NCBI GenBank assembly: GCA_050084985.1
Contig: JBITNC010000001.1
Location: 6,820,001-6,884,000, forward strand
Reading direction: 5' to 3'
From: Nageia nagi
Taxonomy: Eukaryota; Pinophyta
Length of the DNA: 64,000 nucleotides
Under the pieces are notes generated by a model, which worked only from the letters and a program-made list of their open reading frames with translations, did no database searches and was not told the DNA's origin. Position 1 is the stretch's first letter; each line of letters begins with the position of its first letter. The position numbers and the translations under genes were made by a program. This document shows, one piece after another, positions 35,613-47,076 of this stretch.

Positions 35613-36190
35613 TATATGATGACCAATTCCAAGGGTTCTACAAGAAGGAACCACTTATATGTTTTATTCTTTCATTGTATGCATGGTATGCTAATATCTA
35701 CAAATACCTTAACCATAGAAAGATTCTAGATTTATGCCATTCCAAGTTCCTCAAAAGAAGGATAAAACACATTGATACAAGGTATTTCATTATTGGTGAT
35801 ATTCTTTACAAAAGGTCATTTGATGGTACTTTGCTTATATGTCTAAATTAAATAAAAGCAAATAAGGTTATTGAACAAGTACATGATAACATAAATGGAG
35901 ATCATTTTAATTGCAAGTCCATTTATCATAAGCTCATAAGACTAGGATATTATTGACCATATATGGAAAAGGATTTCATTTTACATATTCAAAAATGTGA
36001 AAAATGTCAAAATCATGCTAACTTAAAATTGGCTCCTTCAAGTGAACTAGCAATAATTATATCACCTTGGACCTTAGATTTAATTGGTGTTCTTAGTCCC
36101 AAATCTAGTAAGGGACATACATTCATCCTAGTTGCTATATAATACTTCACAATGTGGGCTAAAGTTGTACCTTTGAGATCTTCTAAGGGT
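35613..36190 (+). pseudogene. Integrase of element E, N-terminal half
   Basis: After insertion B the E frame resumes. It reads YFIIGDILYKRSFDGTLL, then the zinc-domain segment HKLIRLGYY--YMEKD and KCEKCQNHA, and the start of the core with WTLDLIGVL and GHTFILVAI. The first catalytic Asp (LDLIG) is present. The rest of the core is missing; the sequence changes near 36195. Confidence 0.82.
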
Positions 36191-36194
36191 CCTT

Positions 36195-37130
36195 AAATTG
36201 TATAGTGTTGATATAAATGTACACCTTCATGGTTAGTTCACTCTATATGAGGAACTCATGGCACGTTTTGTTTTTGATATCACTATGTGTTTGTTGGCAC
36301 TATTTGGTTATCCATATGTGAGTTAGTTATATATGTATATTCTCTTTTTTGATCAACACATATTTCTATATATAGTAGATGAATATAAGTATTGGTTTGG
36401 CATATTTATGATGACTTATAGTGCATCATTGATCAATTTATGGATGGCATTACTTAGTTCATTTATCTTGTGATTGATATAAATGTTTATATAATGCATC
36501 TAAGTAGTCTTAGTTATGGGATTCTTGTAGCTTGTAGGTTTTATCTTGAGAATGCATGTTACTTTCTTCAACTCATGGAGGCTCACATGTCAACTCAATG
36601 TTGATTGACTATACTTATGGTGAAACCAATTGTGGTTAATGATTGTATTGTAAACCATTTTTTTAAATGGTATTATAATGAGTCTCAAACTAAGATCTTG
36701 CTTATTTCTCAATTATGTAAAAGTTCTCATCTTTGCTTGTATCTCTATGGAGGAGAATTATCTCTTACTCTATCTTTCTTCTCTTCTCTATGCTCTATCC
36801 CAATATTGCATTAAGGGGGAGAGTTAGAATTTGTAATGTAATATTGTATAATATTCCTCTTTAAATATAAATTCACTTAATGTTAAAAATATCTTTAGAT
36901 ACCTTAAAGCATTAAGAGAATAATAATAGAAAGAGGAATAAATTTATAAATAGGATTAAATATAGAAACATCTTTAACCTTACTCTTGGGTTAAAGGAAG
37001 GTTAAAGGGTGGGTTTATCCTTATAAATAGAGAGGTACCTCTCCTCACATTGTAATGAAAATTATAGTCAAGCTAGGATTAGGGTTTGGAGAGAGAGAGT
37101 AGATATTATATAAGAAATTTCCTTGAGGAT
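36195..37130 (+). mobile_element. Copia-like 3' tail with partial LTR inside element E
   Basis: The integrase frame stops and unrelated sequence begins. Near 36815-36830 ATTAAGGGGGAGAG resembles a PPT. It is followed by TTAGAATTTGTAATG, similar to an LTR start, and at about 37019-37030 by TATAAATAGAGAGG, a good TATA box. I read this as the non-coding 3' end and part of an LTR of another element. No second LTR or TSD was found. Confidence 0.4.
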
Positions 37131-37566
37131 AAGAAGATCTTAGTTAGTGGATGTACTCCCAATGAAGGAGGAACCACTTTATATCTTATGTTATTTGTGA
37201 GATTGGCTTATATTATTGAGTATTATGCTGATGTTGTATGTTCCTTCATGAGATCTTGGTTATCTAAAAATTAATTTAGAATGGATTAAATTCATCAATG
37301 GAAAATATTATGAAGATTTTAGTCATCATGCATAAGCCAAATCTATCATCTCAATCATACCTCAGTATCCAAAAAGTTTAAGGATCATATTCAATGTGAT
37401 ACCTAGCAACCATGCTACCTTTCGTGCCTACATTAGCATTTTAACATTTAATTATAGTGTTCATCATAGGTAAGTGCATATATTTTTCTCTACTCTCTTA
37501 CCTTTATGTTCATAATCATAATATAATCATTTCATGCTTCATTATCATGATTAACACATCATATCC
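37131..37566. other. E-derived 3' sequence before T, no gene seen
   Basis: It is probably 3' untranslated sequence of E (continuing at 40199) plus remnants of the copia tail. No recognisable domain. Confidence 0.4.
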
Positions 37567-37886
37567 TGTTAGGTCCCTATACATTATTATTGTTAGGTCG
37601 GCTATGGTTATTATTATTTCCTTACATTATTATTGTATGTCGGCTAGTGTCCTTTCATTGTAGTGGCACCCCTTGGACTCCTATATATACTAAGGAGGTA
37701 TTATCATTTGAAGATGTCTATTGTTGTGTAATTGATGTGATGTAAAGGAGGTTGCCCCCTCGAAGTGGCTTATTACAAAGGAGGTTGCCCCCTCGAAGTG
37801 GCTTATTACAGATTTTATCTCTTATTCAATGCGTTGAGCTCTCTCTTTGGTGATTTTATGCTATTTTGGGAACTTTGTTCATAACA
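37567..37886 (+). repeat. 5' LTR of element T
   Basis: It begins TGTTAGGTCC and ends TTCATAACA. It contains a TATATATAC stretch near 37682-37691 (possible TATA box) and two adjacent 33-bp units at 37744-37776 and 37777-37809. Confidence 0.93.
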
Positions 37887-37888
37887 TT

Positions 37889-37900
37889 TGGTACCAGAGC
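37889..37900 (+). other. Primer-binding site of element T
   Basis: TGGTACCAGAGC lies two bases after the LTR, close to the initiator-Met PBS TGGTATCAGAGC. Confidence 0.8.
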
Positions 37901-38678
37901 AGACGATTCTAGGGTTTCACAGCTCAAAACTAGTCATCGTGGCATTTTCGCTACCAATTTTTTTTCGGGAGGATTCAGATTTTGAAATTTATTGGGTTTT
38001 TTAAGACATAACGAAGAAGTTTCGGTTAAAATTTCAGCTCCTAATTCGCTATATTTTTTAAGTTACACTCAGGGGAAGTTAAGGTTTGTGACTAGTCGCA
38101 AAAGCAGGTCTGAAACAGGTGTTCTAGCTAAAAAGGGTATATCTGAAGTTTTACACCTCCAAAATAGGTGAAACCTATTGTATTGGTTAGGTTATATACT
38201 AAAGTTTATCTGTTACAATTTTCAAGGTCTGAGAATAAACAGGTGACACAAGGCACTTCATACAAGTTCGCTCTTCAAAAAAATCCAAAAATCAGCACAT
38301 TTTGGGAAAATTGCAGTCATTTCCTCTTGGACTATCAGAATTTGATGAAATCTATGGCATTGAAAAGAAGACATCTGAGGCTACCATAGGTATAAATTTC
38401 AGACTCTAAAGGGCCGAAATTTCATATTTACATCAGTTGGAAGGTTGGATAATAGAACAGTCTCCAAATCACGATTTAAAAAGGTACAATTTATTTATTT
38501 ATTTCTTTAAATTTGCATATATTTTGATTGGAAGGTCTATTTGGGGTGATTCATAAGCTATTGGAAAGAAAAGAAAGAGTAGATTCTTTTAGGTATAGAT
38601 GTGTTCTGGCATCTTTAAACATAGGAGCTGTCGTTACTTTGCCAGCACTGCATCCCGAGGAATTGTGGTCTCCTACAA

Positions 38679-38894
38679 CGTACTCGCAGTATATCGCTTA
38701 GGCCACTGTTGGATTCTCTCACGTACCTTTGAGTATATAGAGAGGCCATCATGCTCATGCACGTACATGGTATATAGAGAGGTCCTTTAGGATTCCCTCA
38801 CGTACCGCGAGTATATTAGCAAGGGCCCTTTTCGAACGGTTGTGCATTAGACAGCACTAGCACAGAATTGAGCTCCCACGTACCTGGCGTATAT
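38679..38894 (+). repeat. Five iterations of CGTAC-N5-GTATAT in the leader of T
   Basis: CGTAC starts at 38679, 38722, 38762, 38801 and 38879. GTATAT follows starting 10 bases after the CGTAC start in four cases and 8 in one. Flanks are also partly shared (CTCACGTACC before, AGAGAGG or GGGAG after). The last copy ends about 30 bp before the gag start. Confidence 0.85.
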
Positions 38895-38923
38895 AGGGAG
38901 ACCCCCTAGAATACTTAGTCAAA

Positions 38924-39849
38924 ATGCTACCGAAAAAAATTGCTACACCAACTAGACCTCTAGAGGGTTCATCCATGACTACGGCAAAAAGTGAAGACAT
39001 ATTCTTTCGAATATCCCAAGTGGAAGAATTGGTTAAAGAGTGTGTAAAAAAGGGTGATATGGAGGAATTAAAAAGGGATTTGACAAAAGAGTTGGCAACT
39101 AAAATGGATCAATATATGGAAAAGATTTTTCAACTCATACAAAACCCAGAGGTAAATATTCCTAAAGATGTTGATATGGCCCAGGGTTATCAGGTAAATA
39201 ATGATATTATTCAAGGAGATAAACCCTTCATTAATAAGCCTAATTCAGGAGGATATGCTTCTACTGATGGAAGTAATCAAGCATGGTTCTCAAGGGAATC
39301 CAAATCCCCAAGATCGACATGAGGAAGTTTGATGGAAGGGACCCCATCACTTGGATATTTCAAATGGAGCACTTTTTTGATCTACACCAAGTACCAACAT
39401 CACAAAAAGTAACTATTGCATCCTTGTATCTAGAGCCTGAGCAGGTTGTATGGTACCAATGGCTTTGTGAACGTAAAAAGGGTTCTATTATATCTTGGTC
39501 CATTTTTACAGAGGAACTGATAGCCTACCATGAGGATGTTAAGAATAATTCCTTCTTTACTCAATTGATAAATCTAAGGCAAGAAGGTTCAGTGATGGAG
39601 CACATTCAACAATTTCAAAAGTTGAGTCTTAGAGTGAAGGATATACCAGATGATAGATTTTTGGATCTCTTTATGGGAATCTTAAAGGATAAAATTCAAC
39701 ATGAGGTGCATCTATTTGAACCAACATCCTTAGAGATGGCTTTTAGGATGGCAAGGAAGGTTGAAAGTAAAAATATGGCAATGGCTGAATATTCCACATG
39801 GGAAGATGAGAAATTTCTACAGAAGCATCCAGAACTACTAAAATGTTGA
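38924..39849 (+). pseudogene. Gag of element T, one frameshift
   Basis: The first frame (38924-39322, 132 codons) starts MLPKKIATPTRPLEG and has a charged, likely coiled-coil N-terminus. The second (to 39849) holds the retrotransposon gag domain: IDMRKFDGRDPITWIFQMEHFF, YLEPEQVVWYQWL, LINLRQEGSVMEHIQQFQ, then ARKVESK. The two frames overlap around 39283-39322 and need a -1 shift, probably from loss of one base in the GGG run near 39291. No zinc knuckle is present. Gag would form the particle and need pol in trans. Confidence 0.8.
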
Positions 39850-39861
39850 GGACAACATTTT

Positions 39862-39878
39862 TTTGAAGGAGAGGGGCA
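39862..39878 (+). other. Polypurine tract of element T
   Basis: TGAAGGAGAGGGGCA immediately precedes the 3' LTR. Confidence 0.8.
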
Positions 39879-40198
39879 TGTTAGGTCCCTATACATTATT
39901 ATTGTTAGGTCGGCTATGGTTATTATTATTTCCTTACATTATTATTGTATGTCGGCTAGTGTCCTTTCATTGTAGTGGCACCCCTTGGACTCCTATATAT
40001 ACTAAGGAGGTATTATCATTTGAAGATGTCTATTGTTGTGTAATTGATGTGATGTAAAGGAGGTTGCCCCCTCGAAGTGGCTTATTACAAAGGAGGTTGC
40101 CCCCTCGAAGTGGCTTATTACAGATTTTATCTCTTATTCAATGCGTTGAGCTCTCTCTTTGGTGATTTTATGCTATTTTGGGAACTTTGTTCATAACA
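39879..40198 (+). repeat. 3' LTR of element T
   Basis: Same length and, by eye, same sequence as 37567-37886. It is followed by the TSD TATCC. Confidence 0.93.
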
Positions 40199-41123
40199 TA
40201 TCCTTATTAGGTGGACACTAAATAACTATCACTATTTTGATCATTTGGTTTGGATTAACAACCATTTTTCTTAGGTTAGCCTGGTGATTGGGACTAAACT
40301 AATCATCAATCTAATGGTCAAATTATCATTGGTACTATAATCATGTATGATTAGAAAATATTCAAACCAATAAACCCTTAATCACATCTAAGAATGGGGC
40401 ATGTACCTCATGATAATGAGCAACATATCATATAGCATGGTTGGGAAATATTCAAATCATCCATTTCCCCAAGTCATGTTTGCTGGTTGGGGTCTAAACT
40501 AACCTCCATCTTTGAGTCACCTTTTTTGGTTGGGTCTTAACTAAACATCACCATCTTATTTTCTTGATTCATATGTTGCATCTAGGAATGGGGCATGCAC
40601 CTCATGAAGATATTAACATATATGGTTCTAATTGCATGTGTTCCATCTCAAAATTGGTTTACCTCATGATAATGTGGAAACACCTTTATCATGATTCTCT
40701 TATGTAGGCATATAAGAATGAAAAATTGAGTATTTCTATATTTGGTGTTCTCAAGATGATGTATGCATATTATATTTATTTCATATTTGCTCCATTATTG
40801 CTATATCATTTTATGAAATACTATGATGTTCTCTATTACTATTCACTACTATATCTTTTATGAGTTAGCAATCATATATGTCCTTGGAAGTGTTTTCCTC
40901 TCATTTTTAGATTCATTCTTTACTCTTGGTTATTTTACTACATGCAAGCCATTACAGCTCACAACCAAGGAAAAGAGGGGGCAATATACATCATAAAATC
41001 CTTGATGATTCGAATAACTAAACTAAGGAAGTATCAATTTTATTTTCTCTTTACCTTTACTTCCATTGCAAAAATAATATCATTTCAAGATTTAATTTCA
41101 TCATACTTATAATGGGGGGTATA
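40199..41123 (+). other. 3' UTR of element E with diverged tandem repeats and PPT
   Basis: Two units about 183 bp apart share GAATGGGGCATG-ACCTCATGA (about 40391 and 40574) and a GG-CTAAACTAA stretch. A weaker third unit lies near 40650. Just before the LTR, AATGGGGGGTATA (41111-41123) is the PPT. No coding sequence seen. Confidence 0.65.
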
Positions 41124-41933
41124 TGTTTACACTTGAAAGTGGTCCCCTTAATATGGTCCCACATAGGTTCAACTTACATACATATTTTAATCATATTTAG
41201 TCACATTTAATCATATTTTACCTTATTATCACATATTTCTTAGGTTGTATTCTTATGTTTTATGTTAGGTACACTAGAATGACTACTACCTTCACACAAG
41301 GGGTCAAATGGTAAATTACACCTAATATAAATGTAAGTATCTCTAACCTATGGAAGGAATGTTAAGATTACATCTCTATATATGGTACCCTACATTTGGG
41401 TGTTTCTAAATGTCACCTATTGAGATTGGAATCATGTTATCACTTGAGTAAATATCTATTATCCACTTCCATAATCATATGCTTGATTCAACTTATCATC
41501 ATATTTTATATCATTAGTCCTTTTTGGAAAAACTCATTCTTCAAGATTGTTAGCACCTGCACAGAGGTTCACACATGCATTGAGCTCTTTGAGACTAGTG
41601 CTTGCATTGGTGTTTCTTATATAGTTGGCCTTGAGGTTCACACATCAAGGTCACTAGTATCTAATAATTTTATTTATCATATTCTCAACCTTGACATAAG
41701 GAAGGACAAACAAGTATTTATATTTCACTTGATTCCTTCCTCTTTAGCACATGTAGTTATGTTTACATCTTGATATCATTGTAATTTCTTTATTCTATTA
41801 TTGTACTATTGATTTTCTTTATTCATGTATGTTTATCTGAGTTAATTAGCTTAGATTTACCATACAAATAAATGTGTATGTACTTTTAAGTCATTTAGAG
41901 GTAAACTTATGTGTACCAAAACATATATCAACA
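41124..41933 (+). repeat. 3' LTR of element E (810 bp, complete)
   Basis: It starts TGTTTACACTTG after the PPT and ends TATATCAACA before the TSD ATCTA. The first ~345 bp match the left LTR remnant with many substitutions. Confidence 0.85.
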
Positions 41934-42194
41934 ATCTAATTAAATTATTTTATTCACATTTGATAATCAAAAGACATAAAAGAAATTGATCCCATTATCC
42001 TAATGTTCCAATCCCTCCATCATAACTTAAAAATTTATTTTGATATATGCTTTAATTATTTTTAAGTGTATGATTAAAGTTGAATGTATTTATTAATTTT
42101 TTAAGCCAAACTCAATTTATTTACACACTTTGAAGTGAATAGTTTTTTGTAAATTGGTTATTATATGTTTTTAGTTGAAACTTACAAGATAAAA

Positions 42195-42960
42195 ATGGCC
42201 CACATAGTCTCAAAATTTTTATTCCCTGATTCATAAGTGTTTAAGGGTAGTAATTATGCCTCTTGGAAAGAAAGGATTCAAATAATCTTGGAGTTCAAAT
42301 AATTAATGGACATCATAACTAGAAAAGAAACTCATCCAATTAGAACAAAATGAATACCAAACCAAGTTTTATCAAAGAAGAAGAAAAGATTGAATAATCA
42401 TTTTTATTAGAATTTTAGATGATGTACAACCTCATGTTTAAGACTCCAAATATGGTGCAATAACATGGAAGAAATTGCAGTTAGTGTTTAAATCAAAGAA
42501 TCAAAATCAAACTCTACATTTGCATGGATAATTACACACTATGAAACTGAAAAGTGGTGAATAAATTGAATCCTTTCTTGACATATTTGTGGAACTTCAT
42601 GCCTTATTCTTAGAATTAGGTGAGATAATGTAAGATAAGCTCCTTGTACCCATTATTATGATAGCACTCCTAGAGATGTATCATACCTTTGTGATAACCT
42701 TGAATACCCTGAAGTAAACATCTAACTTTGAAGAGTTGGTAAATATGTTACAATAAGAAGAAGCTTCACATGCATATTACCATGAAGAGAAAAATGCTAT
42801 GATGCACAACCAAAGAGGAAATAAGTCCTTATAGTAGAAAGGTAAAGTTGAAAATATCTAGTAGTTCAATGATAAGAAGAAGAAGACTTGTATTATTTTT
42901 GGCAAGCAAGGAAATGTATTATAGGATTGTTGGTAAAATTATTTTACTCAAGTCTCTTCA
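42195..42960 (+). pseudogene. Gag of copia element D, broken
   Basis: The ATG at 42195 begins MAHIVSK. It is followed by FKGSNYASWKERIQIILEFK (copia gag YASW/WK-R segment), a KLQLVFKSKNQNQ segment, and SFLDIFVELHALFLELGE. A CIIFGKQGN..DCW remnant of the CCHC zinc knuckle lies near 42880-42930. Several stops. Confidence 0.75.
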
Positions 42961-43079
42961 AGAAAAATAATAAAAAATAAAAAGGGAAAAATCCTTAGAA
43001 TCAAAGGGAGTGAAAAAAATAATACCACAACAATGAAAACAATAAGGTAATGTTGTAAATGATATTAATGAAGTGTAAA

Positions 43080-43470
43080 TGATATTAGTGAAGTAACTAA
43101 AGATGTTGGTGATATCACTTTTGTGTATGAAGAGAAACCTTTAATCTCATATACTTGGTATACTTATTCTAATTCTTCCAAGCACATGATTAGCCAAAAG
43201 GATTGGTTTTCTTCATTGGAGGATAATGTAAATCCTAGTCAAGTTCAATTCAGTGATAACATATCCCATGACATTGGAGGCAAGGGTGATGTTCTTGTTC
43301 AAGTTGGAAAGAAAAAATATTATATCAAAGAGGTCTTATATGTATTAGATCTCATAAAGAATCTCTTATTAGTTAGTCACATGCTGGACAACAATATGAA
43401 GGTGGAGTTTGATATTTTGAAAGGAGAAAAGGTTTGCTTCATTCATGACAAATCCAAAGGATGTTAAATA
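43080..43470 (+). pseudogene. Protease and pre-integrase region of element D
   Basis: The frame 43123-43467 aligns with the copia aspartic-protease region. The usual W-DSGAS-HM is changed to WYTYSNSSKHM, so the catalytic Asp is lost. VGKKKYYIKEVLYVLDLIKN and LLVSHMLDNNMKVEF, typical of copia, follow. Confidence 0.8.
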
Positions 43471-43586
43471 GTAGTAAAAAAAAGAAGTTATGAGATTATT
43501 TTGGTTGATGTTGTAACTTACAACAATTATGATATTAATTTTTGTATCACATACATGACCATTATTTGGAATAGATATTCAAACAC

Positions 43587-44215
43587 ATGAATATGAACTA
43601 TTTAATCACTCTACAAAAGAAAGATATGGTATGTGGTCTTCCATCTCTTGGTTCTCATACTAATAATTTTTCTACTTGCTTAGTAGTAAAACAACACAAA
43701 ATTCCATTTGATGATAGCACACATCATGCTAAAGGATCTCTTGATGTGGTCCATACAAATCTATGTAGACCAATATGGGCTATTATTTTTGGCCTTGGAT
43801 ACTTCTTGTTATTTGTTGATGACTATTCCAAAAAAATGTGGGTGTATTTCCTAATGATGAAAGGAAAGATATTTTTCTACTTTAAGGAATTCAAGGCACT
43901 TTTGGAGAAATAAATTGCTCATCATATCCATGTACTTTACTTAGATTTAGTGAGGAATACCTATCAAATGAGTTTTTTGCATTTTTGAAGTAGCATAAAA
44001 TTCAAAAATAGTTGACCACATCTTACACACCACAAAAAATGGGGTTTGTGAAAGGAAAAATCAAACCATTACAGAAATGATAAGAATAATGCTAAAGGAT
44101 GCAAAAATAGATGGAATTGTTTGGGCTAAAATAGTGAATATTATCATCTATCTACTGAATAAGGAACCTACAAAATCTCTTGATAGGATGATACATGAAG
44201 AAGCATGGTCAAGAG
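43587..44215 (+). pseudogene. Integrase of element D, broken
   Basis: The zinc-domain end and core start read GLPSLG, C-VVKQHKIPF, LDVVHTNLCRPIW and YFLLFVDDYSKKMWVYFL. The later core has SYTPQK and ERKNQTIT-like residues near 44020-44060, then MLKDAKID, WAK and YLLNKEPTKSL. This is the usual copia integrase order, ahead of reverse transcriptase. Confidence 0.82.
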
Positions 44216-44689
44216 AGTGACCTAATATCTCACATATTTGAGTGTTTGGTTGTACTACCTAAATGCACATTACTAAGTAGAAAAAGAATAATATTAATAA
44301 AAAGTGTGATAGTGAATCCAAATCCTATAGACTCATGGATACTACTACTCAAAGAACTTATATCAATATATATGTAATCTTTAATGAGATTGGTGAGTCT
44401 TCAACTAGTCTAGCTGTAGAGGTACTTGAACCTGATAGTGGACCCATAATCAATTATGATGATTAGAGAGAAGCTCCACTTATGAATTTTATACCTAAAA
44501 AATATTAGAAGACCAAAATGGAACCAAAAGATACTATAGGACGCAAAATTGAGTGCTCCACCAAATACTTCTACTTCTATACCAAAGGACATAAAGCATG
44601 ACTCATGAGGAAGTGAATACACCTAATCTTGAAACAATTCATGAAGACATCAAGCTACCACATTAGAAGTAAACCATGTAGGATAAATA

Positions 44690-45480
44690 TGTGCACTAAT
44701 GAAAAATGGCATATAGAATTTGGTATATATTCCACTAAGGAAGACCATTAAATGTAAATGGGTGTTCAAAACCAAGTACAAAGTTGATGGTACACTCTAT
44801 AAGCATAAGGCCCAACTCATTTCCAAAGGATATGCTCAAAAATAAGGTATTACTATGATGATAATTTTTATCCCATGGCCAAGATGAAGATCATCACAAT
44901 TTCTTTTCCAATGGTAACATAATTTGGCTAGAAATTCCATTAGATGGATGTGAAAAGTGCATTATTGAATGGATACTTAGAGGAAGATGTCTACATGCAA
45001 TAAATTTAAGTATTTGTGATTGATAAAATAAAAATAAAATTGTATATATTGATTAATTCTTTGTATGGTTTGAAATAGGCTTCACAATCCTAGTACATAA
45101 AAATTGATTCTCACCTACTACAAGATGAATTCAATAGAAGTCCATATGATCCTAACTTCTACCTTCAACAATATGGGGGGGAGATTTTCATAGTTGTAGT
45201 ATATATATATGATCTAGTTATCATATTAAATATTGAATATTTTATCACATCTTGTAAAGATGACCTACAATTATCATTTGATATGACTGACCTTGGTTTA
45301 CTTCACTATTGCCTTGGATTAGAGGTCTGAAAGATGTAGTACTGAATATTTGTTTCACATATGAAGTACACCAATAATTTGTTAGAAAAATTTAGCATAA
45401 TATATTTCTAACTAATGTACATGCTAGTTGAACTTGGTTTACATTTTTCATACCATGATCATCCTCCATCGATAAATGTA
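44690..45480 (+). pseudogene. Reverse transcriptase of element D, broken
   Basis: Segments include KWVFKTKYKVDGTLYKHKAQ and LISKGYAQ at the start, LINSLYGLK, SPYDPNFYL, IVVVYIYDLVI (decayed YVDD) and MTDLGLLHYCLGLEV. Frameshifts separate them. Confidence 0.82.
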
Positions 45481-45539
45481 ACACTCTACCATCAGTTAAT
45501 TAATTTACATAGCATACATTAGGTTGAATATTTTCTATG

Positions 45540-46110
45540 CAATTAGCTATCTTTCATCATTCATTCATGAAATAAATAAGGCCCACTAGATCACAAAAAA
45601 TCATATTTTAAGATAAATAAGTGGTACTAATAATTATTTCCTAGAGTATAAGAAGAACAATAAGTTTATCTTATCTAGATACATGAATGTATATTGAGGA
45701 TTCTTGGATGACAGAAGATCAATGATAGGATATGTGTTCTTCATTTAATTTGGATCAATTTTATGGGGTAGAAAGAAATAAAGCATCACATATATATCTA
45801 CCACAAAGTTAGAATATCATGCTATAAGAGATGTTACTTGTGAAGTAGTATGTTTACATCGTATTTTGATAGACATTGGAATTCCACAAAGCAACCTACT
45901 ATTCTGCATTATGATAATTAAGGTATACTGGAACTAATTTGAAATACTTATTTTCATAAGTGTACCAAAAACATTGAGATACATGTGCACTTCATTCAAG
46001 ATAATGTTTTACTACATAACATCTAGCTCCATTACATTTCCATGAAGAAGCAAATTACATATATCTTCATAAAATATATTGACAATGAAAAGTTTGAATA
46101 CTTTTGAAGC
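45540..46110 (+). pseudogene. RNase H of element D, broken
   Basis: GFLDDRRSMIGYVFFI, SILWGRKK, STTKLEYHAI and CEVVCLHRILIDIGIPQ correspond to the copia RNase H (GYVF-LGSG-ISW-SKKQ, STTEAEY-A, E--WLR-LL-DLG). Confidence 0.82.
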
Positions 46111-46150
46111 TTCCTCTCATGTTCAGCTCTAAATACCTAATTTATTATGG

Positions 46151-46370
46151 TGTTATTAGAAATAATATATTAGATAATAGGTACTTTAGGTATATAATAA
46201 TATAATAAATACATTAGTTATTTTACTAATATTTAATAAATCAATATTAGGGTTTCCATGTTTATGGTTATCTCTTTAGTTAATATATGAGAATGTAAAT
46301 CTTGAACTACTCCATGTATTTAAATACTCTTCAATAATGGAAATGTATATCTCTCATTTAATTTCTAATA
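46151..46370 (+). repeat. 3' LTR of element D
   Basis: It starts TGTTATTAGAAATAATAT and ends near AATTTCTAATA; it is the partner of 21048-21257. No strong PPT precedes it. Confidence 0.75.
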
Positions 46371-47071
46371 ATAATAAATCTACTATTTAGATAATTAGTA
46401 GACCAGTCTTGAAGGTGTTATAGTTGGTCAATCTACTAGAAGTTAATGTATTGATCCTGAGACAATTATGTTATATAAACAAAATTTCAAATCATTTCAC
46501 CCTCTATAAAACTTTTTACAATTAAAATATAAGCTTTAACACCCTCTGATATTTGGTAGATTTTTATTATGAGCTATTAGTTTTCACTATTGATACTTCT
46601 CAAACCCTAATTGAGTATCCATCATGAATAGCCAAATTAAAACTAGCATGAACTTACTCCATGGATCCTCTTGATCTGTGATCTTTGTTGAAGATTGATG
46701 TATTTACAACTTGTAGGGTTTCAATAATTTCTTGAAGGTATTCAACCATCAAATTTGGAGCAATTCAAATTACTACTTACATTCAAGATAATTTGGAGAT
46801 AATGAAGGTATTCTACACCTCTTTGGGGTATTTTAAATACTTATATTCATATTAGTTTTTATTTGTAGGTTATATATCATATTACTTTACATTTCATAAA
46901 TCATGATTATACCCATTAAAACTTGATAGATCAATATTAGTATTAGGATTTATGGTTATCTTTATAATTATCAGTGCAAACTAGTTAGATCATTTTCTTG
47001 TAATATTACAATGATTTTTGTTGCGTTACATTCTTAAAGCTTATTTTGGCATATTAAGATCTATATCATAA
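46371..47071. other. Spacer between D and C, no gene seen
   Basis: About 700 bp of AT-rich sequence with no frame or repeat structure that I recognise. The last five bases before C (47072-47076) are the TSD. Confidence 0.5.
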
Positions 47072-47076
47072 TCTTT

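Larger units (their letters stand above)
37567..40198 (+). mobile_element. Element T: young gag-only (TR-GAG-like) LTR retroelement
   Basis: Two 320-bp LTRs (37567-37886, 39879-40198) look identical by eye and are flanked by the TSD TATCC (37562-37566, 40199-40203). The internal 1,992 bp contain an initiator-Met-like PBS, a ~1-kb leader with a repeated motif, a gag gene and a PPT. No protease, reverse transcriptase or integrase. This matches the class of terminal-repeat retrotransposons with only gag. Identical LTRs imply the youngest insertion in the window. Confidence 0.92.
22527..41933 (+). mobile_element. Element E: decayed Ty3/gypsy retrotransposon hosting B, a copia tail and T
   Basis: The left end starts TGTTGACACC and the right LTR ends TATATCAACA. 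The TSD ATCTA flanks both (22522-22526, 41934-41938). Gag, protease, reverse transcriptase, RNase H and a second RNase H run 22889-27300. Integrase resumes at 35613 after insertion B. The 3' part contains a copia-like tail and element T. The second RNase H and the repeat-bearing 3' UTR suggest the Tat lineage. The left LTR has lost its 3' end and the PBS. Confidence 0.85.
21048..46370 (+). mobile_element. Element D: decayed Ty1/copia retrotransposon split by element E
   Basis: Short LTRs of about 210-220 bp lie at 21048-21257 and 46151-46370. A perfect iMet PBS follows the first. The coding half (gag, protease, integrase, reverse transcriptase, RNase H) lies at 42195-46110 in the Ty1/copia order, with integrase before reverse transcriptase. 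Everything from 22527 to 41933 is later insertion. No convincing TSD was found, and the ends are blurred by AT-rich drift. Many stops make it long dead. Confidence 0.8.

Noticed and set aside
37086-37274. 62-codon frame as a gene
   Set aside because: Located in decayed element tail sequence, no recognised domain.
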